Of a DNA stretch of 64,000 nt, positions 33,698 to 44,500 are shown piece by piece. Origin of the DNA: Pseudovirgaria hyperparasitica (taxonomy: Eukaryota > Ascomycota > Dothideomycetes > Acrospermales > Acrospermaceae). A model generated the notes under the pieces. It did no database searches. It worked only from the letters and a program-made list of their open reading frames with translations, and was not told the DNA's origin. The stretch covers positions 1,272,999-1,336,998 of the forward strand of contig NW_022985554.1 of NCBI RefSeq assembly GCF_010093815.1, in the 5' to 3' direction. The stretch's first letter is position 1, and each line of letters starts with the position of its first letter. The position numbers and the translations under genes are program-made.

Positions 33698-34091
33698 CGC
33701 CGTCGCGTATGATACAAACTCGCAAAGTCACAAAGAAGCATATTGTGTTATCGACAGCAGAGCACATTGACGTTTGCTGGAGCTTGAAGGTTGCAACAGC
33801 CTGGGGGGTTTGACCAATGATTGATGCCTAAGGCATGCATGGATGGAGCTGGCCCTTCTCCACTTTGGATCTTCCAGGATCCATCATAACAATATCCCAG
33901 TTCCCCGACTAGTTTGAAACCCGAATGGAACCTGCTTTTGCATATTATTAGCATCGTGTGGCAAGTCTTTGGGGTTCTTGGACTCCGCAAACACGTGTTC
34001 CCTCCAGACTCCAGCGATATGAAAACCGACTCGCTGTTCAGCTTTCATCAACACCGCTAGGCGTAACGCGACTCGCCGTCCAATCCCCGTC
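33698..34091. other. Divergent ATG5 / hypothetical promoter region
   Basis: 394 bp between two starts. Nothing specific recognised. Confidence 0.5.
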
Positions 34092-34728
34092 ATGTCCGCA
34101 CGCCGGAAACGATCATCTAGCTCGCCTGAACGTGATGCTCGGCAGGTCGGCTTCAGCGCATCGACGCCTGGAGCAGAACAGCCCAAGAGGAACAAGGTGA
34201 CAAGCGAAGTAGATGAAGTAGAATTGATAGCGCCGAGTGACGCGTGGACCGTGGATACGTCAACTATCTTTTCGCCAAAGGAGAATAGGGGCATTAGAAT
34301 CATTTGTATCGTGGAGAAGCTGCGAGTGCATTACGATATGTTAATGTACGTGTCTCGCGTTCAAAGTCAGAACCTTGTTAACGGGTTGCAGAGATGTTCT
34401 ACCGACATATATCGGATCATGTGCGCTGGTAAAAGATCCGGCGCACAGCATACTTGGAAACGGAGAGCACCAAATCCCCTTAAAGCCGGGACTTGGCTCC
34501 GATTTCAATCACTTCCTGAAACTCGGCGTTCTCCAGCCGATGGGCGGCGGGCAAGCACCTTTAGATTCAATCATTGTTATCGATGCACATGACAGAAGAC
34601 GACTTCTTGTGCCTTTTGGCTGGGGAGCCGGACGACATGTCATGGATGCAACTGGTGGGAAGGTCATTATCGAGAGGATGACACGTACTCTTATCCATGC
34701 GCTAGGAGATTTGCTGCAAAGTAAATAG
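34092..34728 (+). CDS. Unrecognised protein, two exons
   Basis: Exons 34092-34345 and 34392-34728 give 196 aa; the 46 nt intron has a GTACGT donor and CAG acceptor. I do not recognise the family. The N-terminus is Arg/Ser-rich (MSARRKRSSSSPERDARQ) and disordered. A globular part begins near IFSPKENRGIRIICIVEKLR and runs through IDVLPTYIGSCALVKDPAHS, GLGSDFNHFLKLGVLQP, SIIVIDAHDRRRLLVPFGWG and ALGDLLQSK. The hydrophobic pattern of SIIVIDAHDRRRLLVPFG suggests a beta hairpin, but I infer no activity. It is divergent from ATG5 and convergent with the small disordered protein, with 143 bp between stops. Confidence 0.6.
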
Positions 34729-34871
34729 TGGAAATAGCTTCACCAGACAAGTAGGACAGTCTTGCTCATTTCGACTTGTTCACATTATGTGTCTAGACCA
34801 ATGATACCCTACTGATCAACCAGGATCATTCCCATTGCAATCGTAAATCCAGAAGCAGCTGACCGCAACAT

Positions 34872-35311
34872 CTAGGTCTCCTTGTCTGGGATAGGGAAGT
34901 CTGATCCAGTAGCGGCCTTGTATTGCTTCCTGATCTGATCGGAAATCTGCTCGTCGGTGAACTGCTCAGCAGCAGACTCGTTGTCTTGGGGACCTTTGCC
35001 GAGAAACTTCTCTTGAACGTAGTCGACACCTGGATTCAGTTAGTAATGCTTGCAGGACGGAGGCGCTGTAGACCCATATATGGAAAACACTTACCCTTGT
35101 CAAGGTAGTCCTCATTCTTCTCGCTCTCCTTGCCCCCACCAGCGGCGCTGTTCAGCTTGTTGGTGATACCGCTCAAGAAGCCACCTTCTTCCTTCTGCTG
35201 TCCTCCCTGCTGCTGGTTGAACTGCTCATTGTTCTGCTGGTTGTTTTGGTTGTTGTTATTGTTATTGTTATTGTTGTTGTCACCGCCGGTGAAGTTCTTG
35301 ACAAAGTCCAT
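34872..35311 (-). CDS. Small disordered stress-type protein of a conserved fungal family
   Basis: Exons 35095-35311 and 34872-35029, 124 aa. It begins MDFVKNFTGG, then an Asn/Gln run, GGFLSGITNKLNSAAGGGKE, SEKNEDYLDKGVDYVQEKFL, GKGPQDNESAAEQFTDEQIS and KQYKAATGSDFPIPDKE. I know this pattern from many ascomycetes as an unnamed, hydrophilic, often stress-induced protein with the NED.LDKG and GSDFPI blocks; no biochemical role is established to my knowledge. The Asn run is encoded by an AAC/AAT-type repeat at about 35240-35280, which here lengthens the N-terminal linker. The join is phase 1 and restores DKG exactly. Confidence 0.8.
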
Positions 35312-36100
35312 GATGAGGGGTAGTATTGAGAAAGACCTGCTGTGCATATCAGTACATGTCCTCACGAGGTCGCGCTTCGGTATAGCGAGACTCACTAATG
35401 GTTTGTTGGAAAGTAGGATAGGTTTGTGGATGAGAGAGGGAAGAATTGAGAGCTTGAAAGTGACCAGGGCAGGCATCTTTTATGTACCTATTTCCAGGGT
35501 AAGCTCCAGCACGCGATGAGCTGTCGTTTGGAACCCTGGAATGGAAGGCGCATAGTTGCGGGCTAGTATGACGTATCGGATGGCACGGACAAAGCCGGGG
35601 GTGTCAACAACAACAACAGGTAATGCTCAACTCGTCGGATTGAATGGCTCGATTCATGGCCGGACAGCTTGGCAGATATCGGGACTTTGTTTTTTCACCC
35701 AAGTCTAGTCTGCCACAGGACAGGAATAAAGAAACAGAGCAGTCCATGGCGGGGCAGTGCAGCGCCTGTAGTGTATCTTCATTGGCGGGAACCCCACTCT
35801 GATAGTTATGGTGGGCATCGAGATCAATATCGCGCCAATTGACCAGTCCTGGAGCCGTGTGGCTGACTCTCCAGTTCCGTATTCCAAAGGTCTAGAATCA
35901 CAATGAAGCTGATAATATTGGCAGTGTACAATTTGTGTCATTATACTCTATCACATTTGGGTTGCCTTGTTCGTCCATCAATAATACCTAGTCGTCTGAC
36001 TCTCTCAAACAGTAACTCCAAAAGCGATGCTGTGGCAATATCAAAACGCTAATCCGTACAAGAACCACCAAGCAATGCCGCTATGCTGTAACAAAACACT
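35312..36100. other. Spacer between the small protein and CDC6
   Basis: About 790 bp between two minus-strand genes. It should hold the promoter of the small protein and the CDC6 3' UTR. I see no further gene. Confidence 0.5.
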
Positions 36101-38103
36101 CTATAGTACCTCTCCGCTCATAATCTCTTTCAAGATGCTACTACCAGCACCACTCAGCGAAGCCTCGAGCTCCTTGCTTCCAATACTGCTCGCGATTCGT
36201 CTGTCTTTAAATACACTTCCTCCAAAGCCACCTCCACGTCCCTTTCTGCTCGGAGTGGTCGCTACAGACAAAGAGCCGCCTTTGCCCTCTACGGCAGTTA
36301 TCATAGAAAGCGTCTCCAAGCTACCGATAATGTCCCTGAACTCGGTGTTGGTGAGTGCATGCAAGACATTGTCTCGCTTGCAGAGCCCGGTATAGGCGTC
36401 GAAGAGAGATTTCACAGTCGGAGCTGAGGCATTCCTACGCGAAGGTGTTGCAACAACACCATCGGGGGCAACGTGTTGAGTCTTCTTCTCGAGAGCAGAG
36501 AGCGCGCAGAGAACTGCCTTCTGCTGCAGATTAAGAGACTGTAGACGCTGCGAAGTACCGTTGCTGAAGACTGCAGCTGTGATGCGAGCCATGTGTGCGA
36601 TAGTAGCTCGTGGGGCCGACTCAATTGTCAGATGTGACATTGACTGGGCAGCCACCTTAGTCTTCCCGAACTTCGAAGGAGAGCGAGCCGTGGGTGGAGA
36701 CGATAAGTTCATGTTCTCGATGAGCGCTGCCTTCGAAGGGCTCACACCAGGTGAGATCGAAGAATCAGATGCTCTCAGTTGTTTGTCTTTTGTGTCTGCC
36801 TCGACCAGGTCGATTGCTCGCCGGCAGATGTCGAATGACTTTCTCAGGTCTCCAGACTGCGCTGCGACTTTCTTGGAGAGGAATTGGATAGCCGTGGGAT
36901 GAATGAAAGGTACAAAGTTTGGATCACTTGCGGTGGCCGGCACCAGTGACCTAAGCTTCGATGTAACGACGGATGCAATCTGAGAAGCCGTGTATGGGAG
37001 AAATGGAAGCAGATGAGGTTTCAAGCCTCGAGACTTCAGTCGCGGGAGGAATCTGTCGGTGAAGTCGAGGGCGTTGGCAATGCCTACGAGTACAAGACTC
37101 GACTGCGCGTCCAAAGCCCATTCGAAGAGGGTATAGAGGAGCTCAAGGTCAAGATCCAATAGGTGATCGACTTCATCCAGTGTTACCAGGAACGATTGAC
37201 TTTTCTCGTAAAAGAGTCGACGTAAGATGTCAATTGCATGGCCTTCGAGGGCCTCGGAGTCTGTGACGAGCTCTTCCAATAGCTTGCCATAAATATCTTC
37301 AGCCTTCTTCATGCTCATACAATTGATGTATGCAGTTGGTACGTCTCCAGCTTCAAGCTTTCTGCTGGTCTCACTAACAAACGCGCTTTTTCCGGTTCCT
37401 GGGGGCCCAGAAACATAGATACATCCGGAGGAGGTTGACTGCAGTCTCGATTCAACGAAATGTTCCAGCTCGGCGCGCTCCTTCTCGCGTCCAAAAAGTG
37501 CTGTAGGCATGGTGCCTTTCGCAAAGGTCTGGCGCGCGTCATTGTAGACTGTGATTGCTGAGCTTCGCGTATTACTGGGAGTATGTGGTGTTCGAGGAGT
37601 GAGCGGCTTGCCAGCGACAAGAACACGATGGCGTGGTGTTGTCGCAGGCTTCTTTAGGCGCGCGTCGCGGTGCCGCGGTGTCTGAGGAAGCTTGAAGTCG
37701 TCCACCGGCTTTGAGTCGGCCGGGACATTCTTCGAGGTCTTAAAGAGGTCCGTGATCTTTGTAGGAGAAAGAGGTACTCTGCTCTCTGGGGTGCCATGCT
37801 TTGCAGGTACTGTTCCAGCCCGAGTGCGCTTGCTTTTACGCGGCTGCAACTCCTCCCCATCAACGTCCATTGATTCGACATGTCGGGCGCCCAGTCGCTT
37901 CGATGGAGTAACAAATGGATTCTCCTTCTCATTGTCGTCAAGAATCACGAAATTGGCTCGTCTCTTTGCTTGTGACGAGGTTGCTACGCCTGAATCTGCA
38001 GCGCTTCTGGTCAGTATTTACACCAAAACAAGACTTGCCAGCTGTGCTTACCTGGCGATGCGAGAGAAGCGCGAGTCCGCTTGCCGAGGACTGAAGCAGA
38101 CAT
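36101..38103 (-). CDS. CDC6: DNA replication licensing AAA+ ATPase Cdc6/Cdc18
   Basis: Cdc6 loads Mcm2-7 with ORC and Cdt1 at origins. Exons 38052-38103 and 36101-37995, 648 aa. The N-terminus MSASVLGKRTRASLASP joins DSGVATSSQAKRRANFVILD. The first 170 residues hold many Ser/Thr-Pro sites of CDK type (VTPSKR, PLSPTK, LPQTPRHR, ATTPRHR, PLTPRTPHTPS), the usual control region for destruction. Next come ALFGREKERAELEHF, Walker A GPPGTGKS (about 209), Walker B LVTLDEVDHLL (about 288), the sensor-2 region KKVAAQSGDLRKSFDICRRA and a C-terminal winged helix. Frame and composition are uniform, unlike the GC-skewed neighbours. Confidence 0.93.
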
Positions 38104-39074
38104 GTCGAGTACTCTTGCAATGTACAGTGTGAGGAAGTCTCGATGTGTGGTGTGTGAGTGTGAAGTCTGTAGAAGGCGCGATGAATTGTAATGAGATGGG
38201 CTGGTGCACGGACGACAAGCGCGTTCTTCGACGCGCGCGCGACCGTGTCACGCTAGCAAAGCACTTCCGGCGTTATTCCGGGCCTTGGCATCATTTACGG
38301 AGGCGGAATCCGATGGACAGCGCGAAAGCACCACAGACTTATAATCATCTATGCCCGAAACTGTCCGTCGGGACATACAATCCCGCGCCTCTGGCTTAGA
38401 AGTTTTCAGACTGAGTCCAGCACTCGGGCTGACAAGAAACGTTGCACTGGTTCATCACACTGTCAATCAAACCCGACTGATGCGATGTGAGCAGGCTTGA
38501 AACAACAATGCCCGACACGAAGAGGGCGTGATCGAAGCAGGCTGTTATTGTCCAATTGGTTCCTGGCCGTAATACAACTGTTCCTATGATTGTTGAACAC
38601 TGGAAGCAATCATCGCTGCCTTTCCAAAAACAGACCGCCTTGTCTCGCTTGTATCACCAGGTCAAGTTTGAGCAGCACCAGTCGTCACGCGTTTTCCCTG
38701 GAAATGTTTGTCAAGCCTAGCTGCCACTACTTAGTCCATCGAACAGAATGGCTCTAGGTCTGGTGTCTGAAGCCCTGCCAGACTCTAGAGCATATGCTCC
38801 AATGAAAGCTCACAAAGTCTTACGAGTCTCACTATATTTGCGTGGTTTGCCCTTGTTGCACCATCGTCCACGCTCTGGAATGCGGTGAGTGGGATGTTGT
38901 TCATGAGGCAGTGCTTGGGCACTGCTCGGGCATTACTCGAGGTATAAAGCTCTTTTGTTAATTGCTCTCTGCTCCTGCTTGCCCTCGCTCTTTTCATCCT
39001 CTTCAATACTTTCTATTTTATCTTATCTACATCATAATTCTCTACCATCTCAACCACAACCCTAGCCATGCGTT
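38104..39074. other. CDC6 upstream and hypothetical gene promoter
   Basis: About 970 bp between divergent genes. A TATA-like element is listed separately. No repeat or RNA gene recognised. Confidence 0.5.
38943..38949 (+). promoter_or_regulatory. TATA-like element upstream of the 39 kb hypothetical gene
   Basis: TATAAAG about 130 bp before the ATG at 39075, followed by a pyrimidine-rich leader (38960-39065) of the kind common before ascomycete starts. This supports the small open frame being expressed. Confidence 0.4.
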
Positions 39075-39581
39075 ATGAACCTTGCGGCTGTGTGGTACAG
39101 CGACGTTGCCCTCACCATGGATCCGGCCACCGCGCTATTGGGTATCCGCGTCAAAGGCGCCGGTCCGGCCACCCGTTCCGATGCCACGCCGGATGCAGCT
39201 GGTGCAGTGTCTGGCATAGCGACTTTCCCTCTTTTGTATGCATGCTCTTACACCCTCCTAATCGCTACGCTAATAACCAGCCAGGAACACGAGCCGTGGT
39301 TCCCCTACATCAAGTCCTACTTTGGCGAGATCCATCGGCACTTCTTGGGCACGGGGGACACCGATACGTACGAGGTTATCGACCTGATAGACGCAATCAC
39401 GGATGCTGTTGGGAGCATCATCGTCTGGGGTGTTCCTGGAAGGTCTCGCCTGAGACGGCTGCTCAAAGACATCGAACATGTCAGATATTCCCTCCTCGAA
39501 GGGGGTCTTGTCGGGGGCGGTATAATGGGAGGAGGCATGCTGGGTGGTGTGCCACCGCTCCCGCAGCTTGAATATTACTGA
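39075..39581 (+). CDS. Hypothetical protein, 168 aa
   Basis: The frame from 39075 is open for 168 codons. I do not recognise it. It begins MNLAAVWYSDVALTMDPATA and has a hydrophobic middle (FPLLYACSYTLLIATLITS), acidic and aromatic segments (EHEPWFPYIKSYFGEIHRHF), EVIDLIDAITDAVGSIIVWG and a Gly-rich tail (EGGLVGGGIMGGGMLGG). A GTATGC...CAG stretch of 45 nt near 39237-39281 has all the marks of an intron and would drop that hydrophobic block without shifting the frame, so the mature protein may be 153 aa. An out-of-frame ATG lies 7 nt upstream. A TATA-like site and pyrimidine-rich leader support it. Convergent with the NmrA-like gene, 82 bp apart. Confidence 0.5.
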   Translation: MNLAAVWYSDVALTMDPATALLGIRVKGAGPATRSDATPDAAGAVSGIATFPLLYACSYTLLIATLITSQEHEPWFPYIKSYFGEIHRHFLGTGDTDTYEVIDLIDAITDAVGSIIVWGVPGRSRLRRLLKDIEHVRYSLLEGGLVGGGIMGGGMLGGVPPLPQLEYY

Positions 39582-39663
39582 TGGCAACGGCTTGTTTCAA
39601 CATTCGGAGGATGTATCTACCCCTAACAAAACAATCTAATCCCTCGCACATGCTGTGCTACCC

Positions 39664-40584
39664 CTACACCTTCAAAGGCTCCCTAACAAGATACTCCTCC
39701 AACGACGTAAGTTTCCCCTTAACAAGCTTCGCACTCTCCCTCACCAGCTCCTCCCCATCCGGCCCAAAATACCCATACCGCTCAATATAATCATACATAT
39801 TCCCCATCCCCTCCCGCGCAACCTCCCCCGGCACCCCCGCCAACCACTCCTCCCGACCCACCCGCTCATACACAACCTCCCGCCCAAGCACCCTCCCCAT
39901 AACCTCCACCCGCTCCGCAACACTCCACCACCCCCCCGCAGCCCACACCTCCAACATCGCCCCCACAAACTCCCCCGTATCCCCCGCCACATCCACCATC
40001 GGCACCCTCGTCTCCGCACAAATATACCCCCTAACCACCAACACCCCATCCCCCTCCCGCTCCCGCACCGCCTCATACCCACCCATATTCTGCATATAAT
40101 ACCCGGGCGCATACACCCCGCTGCGCACCCCCTTCCCCTCCTTCTCCAGCCCACGTATATACCGCCCCACATCAGCCTTGACCTCCCACGCCTCCACACT
40201 CACCGCCCCACCCGACACCTCCGCCGGACTCGGCACCCCGCTCCACACGAGGAACCGTGCGCCCGCAGCAACACACGCGTCTACGATGCGCAGGGCCAGC
40301 GTGCGCTCGGCGGCATGTCCGCCTGGGGCGTAGGACGTGGATGTCATGATGAAGACTGTGTGGGCGCCTTCGAGGGCGGCGGCGAGGGAGGATGGGGAGG
40401 TGGGGTCGGTGGTGAAGAGGGGGATGCCGAGGGCGGAGAGGGCGGCGGCGCGGGGCTGGGTTGGGTCGCGGGTCAGGCCGCGGAGGGTGTATTGTTTGGA
40501 GAGGGTGGGGTGGGTGTGGATTTTTGTGGCGAGCGAGGTGCCTTGGTGGCCGGTTATGCCGAAGATGACGAGGAGGTTTGGCAT
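39664..40584 (-). CDS. NmrA-like NAD(P)-binding protein
   Basis: Single exon, 306 aa, ATG read from 40584; the open frame runs further upstream but only as a Pro-rich leader translation. The N-terminus MPNLLVIFGITGHQGTSLA is the Rossmann nucleotide-binding GxxGxxG motif in the NmrA/HSCARG form. It continues with LRGLTRDPTQPRA, AHTVFIMTSTSY, FLVWSGVPSPAEVSGG and DVGRYIRGLEKE, then GVYAPGYYMQNM. Such proteins sense NADP redox state or act as atypical reductases; the partner is unknown. A (CCA)n tract lies just before the start codon. The coding strand is C-rich in the 5' half and strongly G-rich in the 3' half. Confidence 0.88.
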   Translation of the reverse strand: MPNLLVIFGITGHQGTSLATKIHTHPTLSKQYTLRGLTRDPTQPRAAALSALGIPLFTTDPTSPSSLAAALEGAHTVFIMTSTSYAPGGHAAERTLALRIVDACVAAGARFLVWSGVPSPAEVSGGAVSVEAWEVKADVGRYIRGLEKEGKGVRSGVYAPGYYMQNMGGYEAVREREGDGVLVVRGYICAETRVPMVDVAGDTGEFVGAMLEVWAAGGWWSVAERVEVMGRVLGREVVYERVGREEWLAGVPGEVAREGMGNMYDYIERYGYFGPDGEELVRESAKLVKGKLTSLEEYLVREPLKV

Positions 40585-40590
40585 TTTCTT

Positions 40591-40616
40591 TGGTGGTGGT
40601 GGTGGTGGTGGTGGTG
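40591..40616. repeat. (GGT/ACC)n tract directly upstream of the NmrA-like start
   Basis: Eight or so GGT units on the plus strand, so the transcript leader reads (CCA)n 7 nt before the ATG. Confidence 0.85.
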
Positions 40617-41578
40617 TTGGGTTGTGTTGTGTTGTAGATTTGTAGGAAAAGTGTTGGTTTAGAATGGGAATTACATCGAGTTCTTGCCTGTCCTTCTTAT
40701 ATACTCTCTTCCCTCTCAACCAGCCCATCGCTAACACACGACCGAATCCCCAGCACGTCCCCGGAGCATGCATCGCGCGCGGCCTTTCGGAATTAGATTC
40801 CGGGGCGTAGTCCCCTATCTACATTCTATACCTATCTAGGCAAGTCTCGGATCCGGCGCGGACTTAGCCACTTACCGCATCGGGGACGTTGGCGCAATGC
40901 GTCTCTCCCAACATCCGAAACTGCCAGGGAGTGTCAACGATGGGGTCGCTTTGCATCCCTGCATTCGCGGGCATTAGGACTTTCAAAGTTCGTTATGTCC
41001 GTTATGTCTTTGGTCAGGCTTTCGTTATCGCTCTCGCCGGCTCGGGTGGATTTGCTATATAGCGTGAGCTGTGGAGTACATTAGAAACCAATAAACGCCA
41101 TACACAGTGAGTGAGCGAATACATGAAAAGCACACAACAGCAATGAAGTGTTATACAAATACAATGCAGCCTTGAGACTAAGCTGCGGGGCGACGAGGAA
41201 GTGAGGGGACAGATACAGAGGGAACAAACAAATTTGAAAGAGGCAGATGGGTGGGTGGAAGAGAATGAACAGATGGACGCAGCACAAACCTGTCTCTGAA
41301 AAAAGGATCCATTCATACATGTATGCCAAGCAGACTCACCATGCACGAACTCGAGGTAAATATCCAAAGCCTGCATGATATATATGCCATTATATTATTT
41401 TCTCTCTATGATGTTTGCTTGCTTGCTATACACATACATCCACACACGTAAGCACATTATACGCTATGCACTCGTCATTTTCAGACCCTCAGTCAGTATC
41501 CATGGGCCCGTCATCAGAATATCCCCCCCCCCCAAAAGAAACGCCGCGCAATGCCAGGTCTCGCTCCTTTAATTCAGC
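40617..41578. other. NmrA-like upstream and YOR1 3' flank
   Basis: About 960 bp between two minus-strand genes. No gene, repeat or RNA that I can support. Confidence 0.5.
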
Positions 41579-44500
41579 TCATCGCTCAATGCCACTCTCA
41601 TAACCACTCGCTCTACTCCTCCGACTACTCACTCGCCCCAGCGAATCACCCAACTGCCCAATCTCCGGCCCGAGTGCATCCAGATTGTCAATCTCATTCC
41701 GCTCTCCTTCTTCTTCCTCGTCATCACTGTGTTCCTCACCGAACCCGTGTGACGCGAAATCGCTCCATTGCCGCGTAATGACGGGGCCTCGCAACTTGCC
41801 GCGCTGGCGACTGTCGCAGCTGTTTGACGAAGAGCCAGATGAGCTGCCACTGAAGCGGTGGTCTGCGACGGGGCCAAGCGTGTCTGCGAGGCGCGACTCG
41901 TCTCGCGATGTATGGCGCGAGTGTGTGTAGATGCTCTCGACAGCCTCGGTGGGATGTGCACGAGACGCCGGACTGAAACCCGCTTCGACGGGCACAAAGC
42001 CACGGTCCATGGCCTTTTGCTCCGCGATGATGTCGTCGCGGCGGATAGCACTCTTGTCGCACATGCCCCTGAATATTCCGCCCCGGTCAAAGAGATCCAA
42101 GGGACGTGCCAATTCGGCGATCCCGCCGGCATCCATAACGCAAATGCGGTCGTAGCCGATGATGGTTTTGAGACGATGGGCGATACAAAGCAACGTCTTG
42201 CCACGGAAGCCATCGGCCATGGTGGCCTGGACTTTGGCATCAGTCTCCATGTCTACGGAGGAGGTGGCTTCGTCACAGATGATGATCTGAGAGTCGCGCA
42301 CGAGGGCGCGGGCTAGGGCCATGAGTTGCCGCTGGCCGAGGGAGAAGTTGAGGCCTTCTTCTTCGACAGCCGTGTCGAGCTGGATTCGGTCTTTGCTCTT
42401 CTTGTTGTCGATGTTCTCGTCGCCAGTCTTGGCCTCGACGAGATAGGCCTGGCGGAGAGCGTTCCAGAGCTCGAGGTCGGTGTGTTCATTGAAAGGATCG
42501 AGATTGGAGCGGACGGTACCGCGGAAGAGGGTGGGATCTTGCGGGATGATAGCTAGACGTGAGCGCAGGTCGTGAAGGCCAATGGTAGAGATGTTGACAC
42601 CGTCGATGGTTATGGAGCCACCGGAGAGCTCGACGAAACGGAAGAGTGTTTGCATAATGGTCGACTTGCCAGCACCCGTGCGACCAACGACACCTATGCG
42701 CTCACCGCCACGGACATGCATGTGGAAGTCGCGGAGGACGAGCGGAAGACCGTCACGATAGCGCATCTGAACGTGATCAAACTTGATCTCGCCGCTCTGT
42801 GGCCAGCTCGATGATACGTCGCCAAGATGAAGAGGAGGCTCTTGCTCAAGCTCGGTGCCGTAGTGATGGATACGTTCGGTAGCGTTCATGTTGTTCTCGA
42901 CCTCAGCGAGTTGACGAACGGTGAATTGGATCATCTGAACAACGGATAGGATGTATGAAAGGACGAGACCAGAGATACTCGGGTCAACGTTGAAGCGAGA
43001 TGTAACAACGAGAATACCAGTAACGAACACCAGTGCATTGCCAATGATGTCGAGACGAACGGATAGCCAACGCTGGTTGGCAAAGGTAAGGAAGTAAGCG
43101 CTGTTCATGTCGTTGACCGCATCGATCGTGGAATTCGAAAATTGTTCCTCCAGGCCATATGCTCGAATCGTAGCAATTCCACTGACAGCCTCGCTGAAAC
43201 GGGTAAACACGGTGCTTCGAAGAACACTCTCGTGGCGCTTGATCTCTCGTGCCGAAGCCCGGTAGTAGGCGGCAGCAAAGCAGAAGATTACGCTCAGAGG
43301 GACCAGAGCGATAGCAAAGTAGTAGAAGTACGCAATGATGAGGATGAAAATTGAAATGATCATCGACATGGTCATCAGGAACATACGCCAGCTGTCACCT
43401 AAATTGTTGTCCATGGTATCAATATCCTTTGAGAAGCGGTTCGTAATACGTCCAAGTGGAGTCGTGTCGAAGAAAGACATTGGTGCGCGAAGTACACGGA
43501 AAATCGCAGCGTCCAACATCTTCTTTCCAGCTTCGGCACTGAACACGGAACAGGCGACAGAGAAAGAGAACGTACAGCAAGCCTGGAAGATACCAAGAGC
43601 AGCGTACACTCCGATGTAAGTCCCCTCTGAATAACCAAACTTGTTGGATGTCCACCAAGAGAGCCACAGACTTGTAACGACAGTAGCACCGTTGGTGATG
43701 ATGAGAAGAAACAACACCAGAGGCGCGACCAAGATAGAACCAGCTGCTCTGACGTAGGCAGTGTAAACACCCCAGGCTATGTTGTCTGAGCCACGGTCTT
43801 CTTTTTGCATCAGAGCGGCTTGCTTTTCCTTCTTTTTGTCTAGTTTCTCGGTTTTCTTGGATTCGTCAGCAGCAGCCTCAGCAGGCTCCGCCTCCTCTTC
43901 CTTCTCATTGACAGACGTGCTAGCCATGAGCGTTTGGAAAGTGGCATTGTCTTGCATGAGATTATCGAAAGTATCCACAGCAGCGATCCGCCCTTGGTCC
44001 ATAAGGATGATACGGTCACAGCGGTTGAGCACGTGAAGCTGGTGGGTAGCCAATACACGGCACTTGTTTGCAAGTAGACCACAGATCGCTTCGTCCATGA
44101 TCTGTTTGCCGACGTGTGCGTCGACAGCCGAGAGTGGATCATCCATAATGACAATGTCCGAGTTGAAGTAGATAGCACGAGCGATATTTAGTCTCTGCTT
44201 TTGGCCTCCTGACACTGTGATACCCTTCTCACCAATTTCGGTCTGATCGCCATGGGGCATGATTTCAAAATCTCGGCGAAGAGCACAAGCGTCGACGACC
44301 ATGTCATACCACTTCTTATTGAAGGGCCGCCCGAAGACGATATTGTCGCGAACTGTAGCGTTCTGTATCCAGGCATACTGTGGACAGAATGCTCGCGTGG
44401 CACCAAAAGTGACTTGGCCACTGGTACGGCGCATTTCGCCGGCCAAGGCAGCAAGGAACGAAGTCTTACCACAGCCAACGGTGCCAATGACTGCGACAAG

